Source of the DNA: DASWNP01 sp036399175
Lineage (GTDB): Bacteria > Acidobacteriota > Blastocatellia > Pyrinomonadales > Pyrinomonadaceae
Length of the DNA: 64,000 nucleotides
Direction of reading: 5' to 3'
Assembly (NCBI GenBank): GCA_036399175.1
Contig: DASWNP010000046.1
Coordinates: 262,127 to 326,126 of the forward strand
Below are positions 41,988 to 50,072 of the stretch, in pieces (position 1 is the first letter of the stretch; each line of letters starts with the position of its first letter). The notes beneath the pieces were generated by a model. That model was given only the letters and a program-made list of their open reading frames with translations, was not told the origin of the DNA and ran no database searches. The translations under genes were made by a program, and so were the position numbers.

Positions 41988-43133
41988 ATGATTTATCGTT
42001 CCATTCTTCGACCGATGCTGTTTCGCCTGCCGCCGGAGACGGCTCACGAGATGGCGCTTGAAGCCCTCGCTCTCGGCTTCGGCCTCGCGCCCGTGCGCCG
42101 TTTCGCCGCGTCGCGCCTCGCGCGCGCGCCCTTCGGAGAGCTGGCGCGCTTCGGCCTGCGCTTCTCGAATCCGGTCGGCCTCGCCGCAGGCTTCGACAAA
42201 AACGGGCGCGTCGCGCACGCTCTGGCCGCGCTCGGTTTCGGCTTCGTCGAAGTCGGGACGGTGACGCACAGGCCGCAGCCCGGCAATCCGCGCCCGCGCC
42301 TCTTTCGTCTTCCGCTCGACCGCGCCCTCGTCAATCGACTCGGCTTCAACAACGAAGGCGCGGCCTCGCTCGCGCGTCGTCTCGAAGCTCGCCGAAGACC
42401 CGACTGCGTGCTCGGCATCAACATCGGCAAGAGCCGCGCAGTCGAAATCGAAGATGCTGTTGACGACTATCTCAGGAGCTTCGAGCTTATTTATCCTCAT
42501 GCGGATTACGTCGCCGTCAACGTCAGCTCGCCGAACACGCCGAAGCTGCGCGAGCTTCAAAGAGAAGAGAATCTCTCCGCGCTGCTCTCGGCGATTCAGC
42601 ATCGCAACCGCGAGCTGGCCGCAGAGGCCGGGCGCGCGCCCCTGCCTTTGCTCGTCAAGCTCGCGCCCGATTTGAACACGGGCGAGCTTGAGCTGATTGT
42701 CGATGTGGCGAAGCGCACGGAGGTCTCGGGCATTATTGCCACCAACACGACGACGAGCCGCGAAGACTTGCGAACGCCGCCCGGCGTGCTCGCGGCCTGT
42801 GGCGAGGGCGGTCTGAGCGGCGCGCCACTGCGCGGACGCGCGACGGCTACGGTCGCCGCGCTTTATCAACTGGCGGGCGGAAAGCTACAGATAATCGGCG
42901 TCGGCGGAATCTTCAGCGCCGCCGACGCGTGGGAGAAAATTTGCGCCGGGGCGAGTCTCGTGCAGCTCTACACGGGGCTCATCTACGAGGGCGTCGAGGT
43001 TGTTCGCCGCATCAACGACGGCCTCGCCGAGCTGCTCAGCAGAGATGGCTTTCACACGCTCGACGAAGCCGTCGGATGTCGTGCGAAAGAGCTGGCCGCC
43101 GCGCAAGTCTCGAAGCAGACGATGATAGGATGA
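41988..43133 (+). CDS. pyrD: Dihydroorotate dehydrogenase (quinone), class 2
   Basis: 381 residues from ATG 41988 (MIYRSILRPMLFRLPPETAH), which gives the usual membrane-associated N-terminal helix of class 2 enzymes; the longer frame to 41910 looks artificial. FMN site: NPVGLAAGFDKNG, INIGKSR, VNVSSPNTPKLRE (catalytic Ser) and IGVGGIFSAADAWEKI. It oxidises dihydroorotate using membrane quinone. It lies upstream of pyrF, 9 kb from pyrRBC with the mobile island between. Confidence 0.95.
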   Translation: MIYRSILRPMLFRLPPETAHEMALEALALGFGLAPVRRFAASRLARAPFGELARFGLRFSNPVGLAAGFDKNGRVAHALAALGFGFVEVGTVTHRPQPGNPRPRLFRLPLDRALVNRLGFNNEGAASLARRLEARRRPDCVLGINIGKSRAVEIEDAVDDYLRSFELIYPHADYVAVNVSSPNTPKLRELQREENLSALLSAIQHRNRELAAEAGRAPLPLLVKLAPDLNTGELELIVDVAKRTEVSGIIATNTTTSREDLRTPPGVLAACGEGGLSGAPLRGRATATVAALYQLAGGKLQIIGVGGIFSAADAWEKICAGASLVQLYTGLIYEGVEVVRRINDGLAELLSRDGFHTLDEAVGCRAKELAAAQVSKQTMIG

Positions 43134-43268
43134 GCCGGAGGACGAGATGAGTCGCCGCTTCCCGGCGCGTGAGGCCGGCTCGTTCGGCCAAGACCGAAGA
43201 TTTCAGGCAGCACGTTTCGCTCTAAGTTTCAGAGAGCACGCTTCGCATGAAGCGTCGCCGAGATTGAG

Positions 43269-44018
43269 ATGAGCCGATTTATGACGAGCCGTTCGTTGAA
43301 GGAGAAGTTAATCGTCGCGCTCGACGTGGAGCGGGCTGAAGAGGCGCGCGAGGTTTTGGCGTCGCTCGGCGGGCAAGTCGGGATGTTCAAGGTCGGGATG
43401 CAGTTATTCACTTCGGCGGGGCCGCAGTTCGTGCGCGAGATTGTCTCGGCAGGCGCGCGCGTCTTTCTCGATTTGAAGTTTCACGACATCCCGAACACGG
43501 TCGCCGCCGCGAGTCGTGAAGCGGTGCGCCTCGGCGTCTCCATCTTCAACCTGCACGCGTCGGGCGGCGGCGAGATGATGCGCCGCGCCGCCGAAACGAC
43601 CCACGAGACAGCCGCGCGCGAAGGACTCGCTCGCCCGCATCTCATCGCCGTCACGGCTCTGACGAGCGCCGATGCTTCGACGCTCGAAGAGGTCGGCATC
43701 CAGGCTTCGCCCGCCGCGCACGTCAGAAGGCTCGCGCAACTGGCCGAAGCGAGCGGGCTCGACGGGGTGGTCGCGTCGCCGCATGAAATCCGAGACCTGC
43801 GCGCTTCCGTCGCGCGCGAAGAGTTTTTAATCGTGACGCCGGGCGTGCGTCCCTCTGCGGTCGCGCACGACGACCAGAAACGCGTGACGACTCCGGCTGA
43901 AGCGATACGAGCCGGTGCGAGCTACATCGTCGTCGGCCGCGCCGTTTTGAACGCGCCCGACCGCGAGCGTGCCGTCGCAGAGATTGTCGAAGAGATGGAG
44001 AAAGCAAGTGAGCAGTGA
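43269..44018 (+). CDS. pyrF: Orotidine 5'-phosphate decarboxylase, type 1
   Basis: 249 residues. Active-site signature VFLDLKFHDIPNTV (Asp-x-Lys-x-x-Asp), then TALTSADAS and VTPGVRPS. It removes CO2 from OMP to give UMP. The start at 43269 could move to the ATG four codons on. It follows pyrD by 135 bp. The last codons (AAA GCA AGT GAG CAG) and the TGA stop belong to the first arm of a heptamer repeat, so the C-terminus is defined by the repeat. Confidence 0.94.
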   Translation: MSRFMTSRSLKEKLIVALDVERAEEAREVLASLGGQVGMFKVGMQLFTSAGPQFVREIVSAGARVFLDLKFHDIPNTVAAASREAVRLGVSIFNLHASGGGEMMRRAAETTHETAAREGLARPHLIAVTALTSADASTLEEVGIQASPAAHVRRLAQLAEASGLDGVVASPHEIRDLRASVAREEFLIVTPGVRPSAVAHDDQKRVTTPAEAIRAGASYIVVGRAVLNAPDRERAVAEIVEEMEKASEQ

Positions 44019-44130
44019 GCGGTAAGCGGTGAGCAGTTCAAGCAGAACGCGCAGTTTATACGCGCGTCCTTTTACTGCTCTCGCTGCTGTTCGCTTCTTG
44101 CTGCTCACTGCTTACCGCTCACTGCTTACC
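44003..44130. repeat. Heptamer inverted-array element HP10 (pyrF-hydrolase spacer)
   Basis: Left arm 44010-44037: GAGCAGT, GAGCGGT, AAGCGGT, GAGCAGT. Right arm 44103-44130: GCTCACT, GCTTACC, GCTCACT, GCTTACC. The pyrF TGA (44016-44018) is inside the left arm, and the next gene starts 5 bp after the right arm. Same unit family as HP14. Confidence 0.9.
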
Positions 44131-44134
44131 GTCT

Positions 44135-44869
44135 ATGGAATACCGGATACAGGGAAAGGGGCGGCCTTTTCTATACGTCTCGGGCGTAGAGGGTACGGGC
44201 AAGCTTTTCTACAGGCAGGCCGAAGACCTGGCGCGCGACCATACGGTGATTACTTTTCCGCTCAGGGGTGCGGGGCGCTACGCGATGCGTGAGCTTGTCG
44301 AGGACGTGCGCCGGATTGTCGAGGACGCAGGCTTCGAGCGGGTGACGGTGCTCGGCGAGTCGTTCGGCGGACTCTTAGCGATGGCGACGGCGCTTGAGTT
44401 TCCGCGTCTCTTCGAGCGGATGATTCTCGTCAACACTTTTCCATTTTTCAGGCAACGTGCCAAAATCAGATTGGGCGTGATGCTCTTCTCCCTGCTGCCC
44501 GTCGCTTTGATGAAGGCGCACCGCACGCGCGGCGCGCGACGCATCCTCTTCAGCGCCGACGTGTCGGACGAAGACCGGCGTCTCTTCCGCGAGCACACGC
44601 GCTCGCTCGCCTACGAAGGCTACCTGTCGCGCATGCGCATCATCCGCGACACGGACTTGCGCTCGCGCCTGCACGAGATAGACGTGCCGACGCTGGTCGT
44701 CGCAGGAACGGCAGACCGCCTGCTCGACAGTGTCGGCGCTGCGCGGCAGCTCGTAGAGAGATTGCCGCGCGCGCGTCTCAAGCTGCTCGAAGGCACAGGC
44801 CACACGGCGCTGCTCTCAAGCCGCGTCAGCGTGCGCGATTGGCTGGAAGAGTTTGCGCATATTAAGTGA
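44135..44869 (+). CDS. Alpha/beta-fold hydrolase
   Basis: 244 residues. Nucleophile elbow VTVLGESFGGLLAMATAL, oxyanion region near VSGVEGTGKLF, and a C-terminal DRLLDSVG...GTGHTALL pair giving the acid and His of the catalytic triad. The fold includes esterases, thioesterases and dehalogenases, so the substrate cannot be named. It starts right after a repeat arm and has no obvious ribosome site of its own; translation may depend on the upstream pyrF transcript. Confidence 0.8.
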   Translation: MEYRIQGKGRPFLYVSGVEGTGKLFYRQAEDLARDHTVITFPLRGAGRYAMRELVEDVRRIVEDAGFERVTVLGESFGGLLAMATALEFPRLFERMILVNTFPFFRQRAKIRLGVMLFSLLPVALMKAHRTRGARRILFSADVSDEDRRLFREHTRSLAYEGYLSRMRIIRDTDLRSRLHEIDVPTLVVAGTADRLLDSVGAARQLVERLPRARLKLLEGTGHTALLSSRVSVRDWLEEFAHIK

Positions 44870-44927
44870 TAGGATTGAGAGTAAAGGGAACGACCCGAGC
44901 GCGCCGCGCGTGTAATGAGAGCGTTGC

Positions 44928-46691
44928 TTGCTCTCGCGCGAGCGGGAAGCACGCGGGGAAGCGGACGTGAAGAGGCGCGAGTTTCTCGCGGACGAATCCT
45001 TTAGACGAATCTGTAAGGGGAGCGAACTGTTGAAGCGAAAAATCTGGCTGCTGCCGACCCTCGCCGGTTGTTTATTTCTGTCTCTGACGCTTTTGTCGGG
45101 CGCAACTCCCCGCGCTCAGACGAGCGCCGTCGAGACCAGCGCCAGCGCGCTCTCGCCCGCTCCCTATCGCACCGGCGAAAAGCTGAGCTACAACGTCTCT
45201 TTCTCGCGCTTCTCAACCGCCGCACACGTCGAGATGTTCGTCGCCGGTCGCACCGCCGTCTCGGGTCGGGAGACGGTGGAGCTTCGCGCACACGTCGAGA
45301 CGCTCGGCGTCGTCAGCGCCGCCCTCTACGCTCTCAACAACGATTACACCTCCTTCGTCGATGCTTCGACCGGACTGCCCGTCCGCACGCGTCAGGTCGT
45401 ACGCGAAGGCGCGCTCGCACCCATCGACGCCGCGCGCGACTACAATCAGCCCGCAGGCGCTTCGGCCGTCCCGGAGCGTCAAACGGCTGGCGGCTTTCCC
45501 GGCACGCTCGATTTGCTCTCGGCGGTTTATCGCTTACGCGCTCTGCCGCTCGCCGAGGGCAGCGCTTATCGTTTCACCGTTCAGGGCACGAACGAGTTGT
45601 ACGACGCCGAGCTACGCGTGACCGGAAGCGAGCTTCTCAAGACCAACATAGGCTCCTTCAACAGCATCGCCACGCAGGTCGCCGTGCGTAAGAATCCTGC
45701 GGCCAACGACTATCGCATACGCATCTACTTCAGCTCCGACGAGCGACACGTCCCTCTGCTCATCACGGCGCGTCATCCGTCGGGCGAGATTCGCGCAGAG
45801 ATTGCGAGCGCCGAGTTCGTCGATGAAAGCCCTGCTCCGGCTGTTCCCGCCGTCGCCGGCTCGACTCCCGCTCCGCCCGGACGTATGCAGGCCGCCCCCG
45901 GCACGCCGCGCGTCATACCGCCCGGCACGACGGGCGCGAACCCTTCGACGACGGGCGCGAGCCCCGGCGCGAACGCTTCTGCGGGCGACGGCGCAGACGG
46001 GGACGGCGAAGCTCTCTCCGGCCTGCCCTTCAAGGTCGGCGAGCAACTCAACTACAGGTTCTTCCTCGGCGACGCCGCGCAGCCCGTCGGCGCGGCATCC
46101 TTGCAGGTGCGCGCCCGCGCCAGGTATTTCGACCGCGAAGGACTTCTGCTCACCGCTTCGATGGGCACGACCGGCGCGGGGCTCAGGCTCTTTCCCGTCA
46201 ACGACCAGATAAGCTCCTACGTCGATGCGACGACGCTGCTTCCCTTCCGCACAGAGCTTCGCATGCAGGAAGGCCGACGCAACTTCAACGCCCTCGTCAC
46301 CGTCGATCAGAGTCGCGGCGACGCCATCTTCTCCGACGGCACGCGCCTTGAAATCCCCGTCGCCACACACGACCTCGTCTCCGTCTTCTACGCCCTGCGC
46401 TCCTTCGACCTCACGCCGCCGCGCCGCAACGGCGTCTCCCTGCTGCTCAACAAACGCCCGCGCACGCTCTTCGTCTCCGCGCTGCGCCGCGAAATCATCG
46501 AAGTCAGCGGACAGAGAATCCCCGCCGTCCAGCTCTCCCTCACCACCGACGACACGCAACGCCCCGACGCCCTCCAAATTCGCATCTGGGTCAGCGCCGA
46601 CCAGCGACGACTCCCCCTGCGCCTGACCGCCGTCACTCCCCTCGGCCCCGTCCGAGGCGACCTCGCCATCATCCCCGTCAGCTTCCAATAG
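44928..46691 (+). CDS. Exported protein with two DUF3108 domains
   Basis: 587 residues. A signal-like segment (IWLLPTLAGCLFLSLTLLSG) occurs about 50 residues in, so the true start may be later than 44928. Two homologous beta-rich domains follow. The first starts at PYRTGEKLSYNVSFSRFSTA and the second at LPFKVGEQLNYRFFLGDAAQ. Both show a phrase like SYVDATTLLPFRTEL or SFVDASTGLPVRTRQ and end with PDALQIRIWVS-like strands. They match DUF3108, a periplasmic domain of unknown role. A Pro/Ala/Gly-rich linker joins them. Confidence 0.82.
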   Translation: MLSREREARGEADVKRREFLADESFRRICKGSELLKRKIWLLPTLAGCLFLSLTLLSGATPRAQTSAVETSASALSPAPYRTGEKLSYNVSFSRFSTAAHVEMFVAGRTAVSGRETVELRAHVETLGVVSAALYALNNDYTSFVDASTGLPVRTRQVVREGALAPIDAARDYNQPAGASAVPERQTAGGFPGTLDLLSAVYRLRALPLAEGSAYRFTVQGTNELYDAELRVTGSELLKTNIGSFNSIATQVAVRKNPAANDYRIRIYFSSDERHVPLLITARHPSGEIRAEIASAEFVDESPAPAVPAVAGSTPAPPGRMQAAPGTPRVIPPGTTGANPSTTGASPGANASAGDGADGDGEALSGLPFKVGEQLNYRFFLGDAAQPVGAASLQVRARARYFDREGLLLTASMGTTGAGLRLFPVNDQISSYVDATTLLPFRTELRMQEGRRNFNALVTVDQSRGDAIFSDGTRLEIPVATHDLVSVFYALRSFDLTPPRRNGVSLLLNKRPRTLFVSALRREIIEVSGQRIPAVQLSLTTDDTQRPDALQIRIWVSADQRRLPLRLTAVTPLGPVRGDLAIIPVSFQ

Positions 46692-46784
46692 AATCTTCAA
46701 ATAACATCCATCTCAAGCGAAACCGACGCGCCCACAACCACACGCTTTTCACGCATCATCTGAAATTCTCGTCCCTAAATGAAA

Positions 46785-46813
46785 TTGAAATCTATTTTCA
46801 ACCCGTCTATACT
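46785..46813 (+). promoter_or_regulatory. Sigma-70-type promoter of feoAB with overlapping palindromic operator
   Basis: TTGAAA (-35, 46785-46790), 17-bp spacer, TATACT (-10, 46808-46813). The palindrome TTGAAA-TCTAT-TTTCAA (46785-46801) covers the -35 box and half the spacer, the normal place for a repressor operator. An iron-responsive repressor such as Fur is the obvious candidate, though this is not a classical Fur box. The feoA start is about 90 bp downstream. Confidence 0.6.
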
Positions 46814-46904
46814 TTGATTTCTCCTCAAGCGAATCGAAAGCTTTGGATTCGCGCGGTGGTTCTCAAACGGAAAGCTCGACATTGACGTGGCAGGTGAGTA
46901 GCGA

Positions 46905-47276
46905 ATGAAGGTCTGGAGGGCGGAGAGCGCGGCGCGGGCGGGCGGGCGCGGGCGGGCACAGGCGTCGCCGCTCGAAACGACGAAGGCGACGACAGCGAAC
47001 GAGACGACGAAGGCGTCGCCTTCCCTCGACGCGGCGAAGACGGGTACGCCGCTCGACACGTTGCCTTTCGGCGTGACGGCTCGCGTCGTTTCGTTGAACG
47101 GCGAGCGAGCCATCGTGCGTCGCCTGATGGAGATGGGCGTTGTTCCCGGCGCGCCCGTGCGCGTCGTCAAGGCCGCGCCGCTCGGCGACCCCCTGGAAGT
47201 CCGCGTGCGCGGCTACCACCTCGCCCTGCGCCGAGCCGAGGCACGAACGATTCAAGTAGTGACGGAAAACTCGTAA
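46905..47276 (+). CDS. feoA: FeoA-domain protein of the ferrous iron transport system
   Basis: 123 residues, longer than the usual 75-90 because of a low-complexity Ala/Thr-rich N-terminal 45 residues. The core is the SH3-like FeoA domain: LPFGVTARVVSLNGERAIVRRLMEMGVVPGAPVRVV and GDPLEVRVRGYHLALRR. It works with FeoB in Fe2+ uptake. Its TAA stop lies in the left arm of a repeat element that separates it from feoB. Confidence 0.87.
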   Translation: MKVWRAESAARAGGRGRAQASPLETTKATTANETTKASPSLDAAKTGTPLDTLPFGVTARVVSLNGERAIVRRLMEMGVVPGAPVRVVKAAPLGDPLEVRVRGYHLALRRAEARTIQVVTENS

Positions 47277-47347
47277 ATCGTGAATCGTAAATCGTGAATA
47301 GTAGAAATCAGGGTTTCACTATTCACGATTTACGATTCACGATTTAC
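47273..47347. repeat. Heptamer inverted-array element HP11 (feoA-feoB spacer)
   Basis: Left arm 47273-47307: GTAAATC, GTGAATC, GTAAATC, GTGAATA, GTAGAAA. Right arm 47319-47347: TATTCAC, GATTTAC, GATTCAC, GATTTAC. The feoA TAA (47274-47276) is part of the first unit. Same unit family as HP13. Confidence 0.9.
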
Positions 47348-47359
47348 GGCCTTGCTTTT

Positions 47360-49660
47360 ATGTCTCTTGTCGAATCCCCTACACAGACGAAGGAGCTTTC
47401 GAGGCCGTTTGAGGCCGGAGGCTCGGCGGAGGCGCGCGGTGGGCTCGTGCTGGCGCTGGCGGGCAATCCGAATGCGGGCAAGACGACGCTCTTTAACGCG
47501 CTGACCGGCTTGCGGCAGAAGGTTGCGAACTATCCGGGCGTGACGGTGGAGCGCAAGGAGGGCGTCTGGGCTTTCGAGACGGGGACGGGCGAGACGACAA
47601 GCGTACGGATTATCGACTTGCCGGGTCTCTACAGTCTGGATGCGGCGTCGATTGACGAGCAGATTGCGCGCGACGTTTTGACGGGAAGGGTTGAAGACTT
47701 GCCCGCGCCGGACGTGGTCGTCGCAGTCGTGGACGCCACGAACCTTGAGCGCAACCTCTATCTCGTCACGCAGCTTCTGGAGACGAATCGTCCCGTAGTC
47801 GTGGCTCTGACGATGATTGACCTCGCCGAGCGCGAGGGGTTGGAAATTGACGCGGAGAAATTGTCGAAGGGGCTCGGCGCGCGGGTCGTGCCGGTCGTGT
47901 CGAAGCAGAGGCGCGGGTTGGATGAGCTGGCCGAGGCGGTGTTCGAGGCGGCTCGTTCGGGCGCGGGCAGAGGCGCGGGCTGGCGTCTGTCGGACGAAGC
48001 CGAAGCGGAGCTTTCGAGGCTCGCCGGAGTCGCTGGAGTTAGTCTGGAAAAAGACGGCAGAGGCGCGGCTGTTTCGGCGCGCGCGAAGGCGTTGAGGGAG
48101 CTTTACGCGCAGGAATTGCCGGAGGACGAAGAGAGACGTGAGGTCATCAGGGCGGCGCGCGAGCGTTTGTCGGCGCGGTCGAAGAACTGGTGGCAGGAGC
48201 CTCTGCTGGCGCGCTACGAATGGATTGAGCGAGTGGCGGCGGGCGCGGTGCGAAGCAGGCTCAGGCGCATCGGCGACGCGACCGAGCACAGGGGCGCGAC
48301 CGAGCGCATCGACCGTTTCCTGACGCACAAATTCATCGGCCCTTTGGTGCTGCTCATCGTGATGCTTCTGGTTTTTCAGACCATCTTTTCGTGGGCGAGC
48401 GTGCCGATGGATTTAATCGACCGGGGCTTCGGCGCGCTCGGCGAAGCGGTGCGCGCAAGTGTGCCGCCGGGGCTTCTGACAGACCTTCTCGCCGACGGCA
48501 TCATCGCCGGCGTCGGCGGCGTGCTCGTCTTCCTGCCGCAGATTCTTCTGCTCTTCTTCTTCATCTCGCTTTTGGAAGACACGGGCTACATGGCGCGCGC
48601 GGCCTTTCTGATGGACAGGCTGATGCGCGGCGTCGGATTGCACGGAAAAGCTTTCATGCCGCTTTTGTCGAGCTTCGCCTGCGCCATTCCGGGCATCATG
48701 GCGACGCGCACGATTGAGAATCCGAAAGACCGCCTGGCGACGATTTTGATTGCGCCGTTTATGAGCTGCTCGGCGCGGCTGCCGGTCTACACTTTGATGA
48801 TTGCCGCCTTCTTTTCGGAGCAGAAGTTGTTCGGACTGGTCTCGACGGGCGTTGTGATCATCATGTCGATGTACCTGTTGGGCGTTGCGGTGGCGATTGG
48901 GGTAGCCTGGATTCTGAAGCACACGATTCTGAAAGCGCCGCCGCCGCCGCTCATCCTTGAGCTTCCGCCCTACCGCTTGCCGAACCTTCTGAACATCGCG
49001 CAGACGATGCGCTCGCGCGCGTGGATTTTCGTCAAGCGCGCGGGCACGGTGATACTCGCCATCTCGATTCTGCTGTGGGCGCTCGTCACCTTTCCGCGTA
49101 CGGGCATGCCGCCGGTCGGCCAAGAGACGCAGAGCGCCGTTTCGCAGGCGACGCGCGAGACGGGCGTGGAAGCAAGAGGCGAGCCCGCGCCGGGCACGCA
49201 TCCTTCGCCGCAGGAATCGGACGAGGCGGGCGAGCGTCTCAGGCACAGTTTCGCGGGGCGAGCCGGACACCTGCTCGAACCGCTCATCGCGCCGCTCGGC
49301 TTCGACTGGAAGATGGGAATCGGCCTCATCGCCTCCTTCGCCGCGCGCGAAACGCTCGTCTCGACCCTCAGCATCGTCTACAACGTCGGCCCCGACGCGA
49401 CGGAAGAATCGCCTTCACTCATCGACGCCGTGCGCCGTGCGCGACGACCCGACGGCAGCCCTGCATGGACGCCGCTCGTCGCCGTCTCGTTGATGGTCTT
49501 CTTCGTGCTCGCCTGCCAGTGCATGTCAACGGTCGCCATCGTCCGCCGCGAGACGAACTCGTGGCGCTGGCCGCTCTTCATGGTCGGCTACATGCTCGTG
49601 CTGGCCTACGTCGCTTCGTTCATCACCTATCAAGGCGGGCGACTGCTCGGATTCAGTTGA
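47360..49660 (+). CDS. feoB: Ferrous iron transporter FeoB
   Basis: 766 residues from ATG 47360 (MSLVESPTQTKELSRPF). The longer frame from 47294 is translated from the repeat arm and is rejected. G domain: GNPNAGKTTLFNALTG (G1), DLPGLYSLDA (G3), TMIDLAERE (G4). Then the FeoB membrane core with many helices, GAFMPLLSSFACAIPGIMATR-type Gly/Cys gate near 48660-48720. It imports Fe2+ across the inner membrane with GTP. Downstream is a small Cys-rich membrane protein. Confidence 0.95.
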   Translation: MSLVESPTQTKELSRPFEAGGSAEARGGLVLALAGNPNAGKTTLFNALTGLRQKVANYPGVTVERKEGVWAFETGTGETTSVRIIDLPGLYSLDAASIDEQIARDVLTGRVEDLPAPDVVVAVVDATNLERNLYLVTQLLETNRPVVVALTMIDLAEREGLEIDAEKLSKGLGARVVPVVSKQRRGLDELAEAVFEAARSGAGRGAGWRLSDEAEAELSRLAGVAGVSLEKDGRGAAVSARAKALRELYAQELPEDEERREVIRAARERLSARSKNWWQEPLLARYEWIERVAAGAVRSRLRRIGDATEHRGATERIDRFLTHKFIGPLVLLIVMLLVFQTIFSWASVPMDLIDRGFGALGEAVRASVPPGLLTDLLADGIIAGVGGVLVFLPQILLLFFFISLLEDTGYMARAAFLMDRLMRGVGLHGKAFMPLLSSFACAIPGIMATRTIENPKDRLATILIAPFMSCSARLPVYTLMIAAFFSEQKLFGLVSTGVVIIMSMYLLGVAVAIGVAWILKHTILKAPPPPLILELPPYRLPNLLNIAQTMRSRAWIFVKRAGTVILAISILLWALVTFPRTGMPPVGQETQSAVSQATRETGVEARGEPAPGTHPSPQESDEAGERLRHSFAGRAGHLLEPLIAPLGFDWKMGIGLIASFAARETLVSTLSIVYNVGPDATEESPSLIDAVRRARRPDGSPAWTPLVAVSLMVFFVLACQCMSTVAIVRRETNSWRWPLFMVGYMLVLAYVASFITYQGGRLLGFS

Positions 49661-49677
49661 GGAGTTGAAGACGGAAA

Positions 49678-49926
49678 ATGTTCGACTGGCAAAACCTGAC
49701 CGTCGCGCTCATCATCCTCGCCGCCTGCCTCTACACGGTAAGGCGCGCGTGGCGACGCGTGCGCTCGATGCGCGGCGGACAAAGCGATGCTAACGCTTCG
49801 ACCTGCGCGACCGGCTGCGGCAACTGCGGCGACGATGCGAAGACGACGGCGATGCCTGCCAAAGTCCTCGTCCAAATAGGTCGCTCCCCCGGCACAGGGC
49901 GTCGCGCCTCGCGTCGGCGCGGCTGA
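49678..49926 (+). CDS. FeoB-associated Cys-rich membrane protein (FeoC-like)
   Basis: 82 residues. One N-terminal membrane helix (NLTVALIILAACLYTV), a basic stretch RRAWRRVRSMRGG, then a cysteine motif CATGCGNCGDD (Cys-x3-Cys-x2-Cys). FeoB operons often end with a small protein of this type. It follows feoB by 17 bp, with GTTGAGGAG close by as ribosome site, so it is translated from the same transcript. Its role in uptake or Fe-S sensing is inferred from context. Confidence 0.75.
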   Translation: MFDWQNLTVALIILAACLYTVRRAWRRVRSMRGGQSDANASTCATGCGNCGDDAKTTAMPAKVLVQIGRSPGTGRRASRRRG

Positions 49927-49981
49927 AGAGACAGGCTCTCCAACAAGCGGATTTTCTGTTTCAATTAGAATCGCCTTCATG

Positions 49982-50036
49982 CAAAAGCGAAGAGAGGCGA
50001 GACTGTAGATTCCAGTCTCGCCTCTCTTCGCTTTTG
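49982..50036 (+). terminator. Bidirectional intrinsic terminator after the feo operon
   Basis: A 23-bp stem (49982-50004 with 50014-50036) and a 9-nt loop. Its arms end in A and T runs, so it can act on both converging transcripts (feo on plus, lamin-tail gene on minus). Confidence 0.85.
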
Positions 50037-50072
50037 AGAAGACGGCTTTCGGGTCAGCCGGACGACGGACGC

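Noticed and set aside
45612..46700. Minus-strand frame of 362 codons opposite the DUF3108 gene
   Set aside because: Acidic, Gly/Asp-rich translation typical of an antisense shadow in GC-rich DNA.
47294..47359. Longer N-terminus for feoB
   Set aside because: It is translated from the repeat arm (reads DLRFTIYGLAF), and the FeoB N-terminus fits the ATG at 47360. The same reasoning applies to the extended forms of udk, the UbiB kinase and the 61232 permease.
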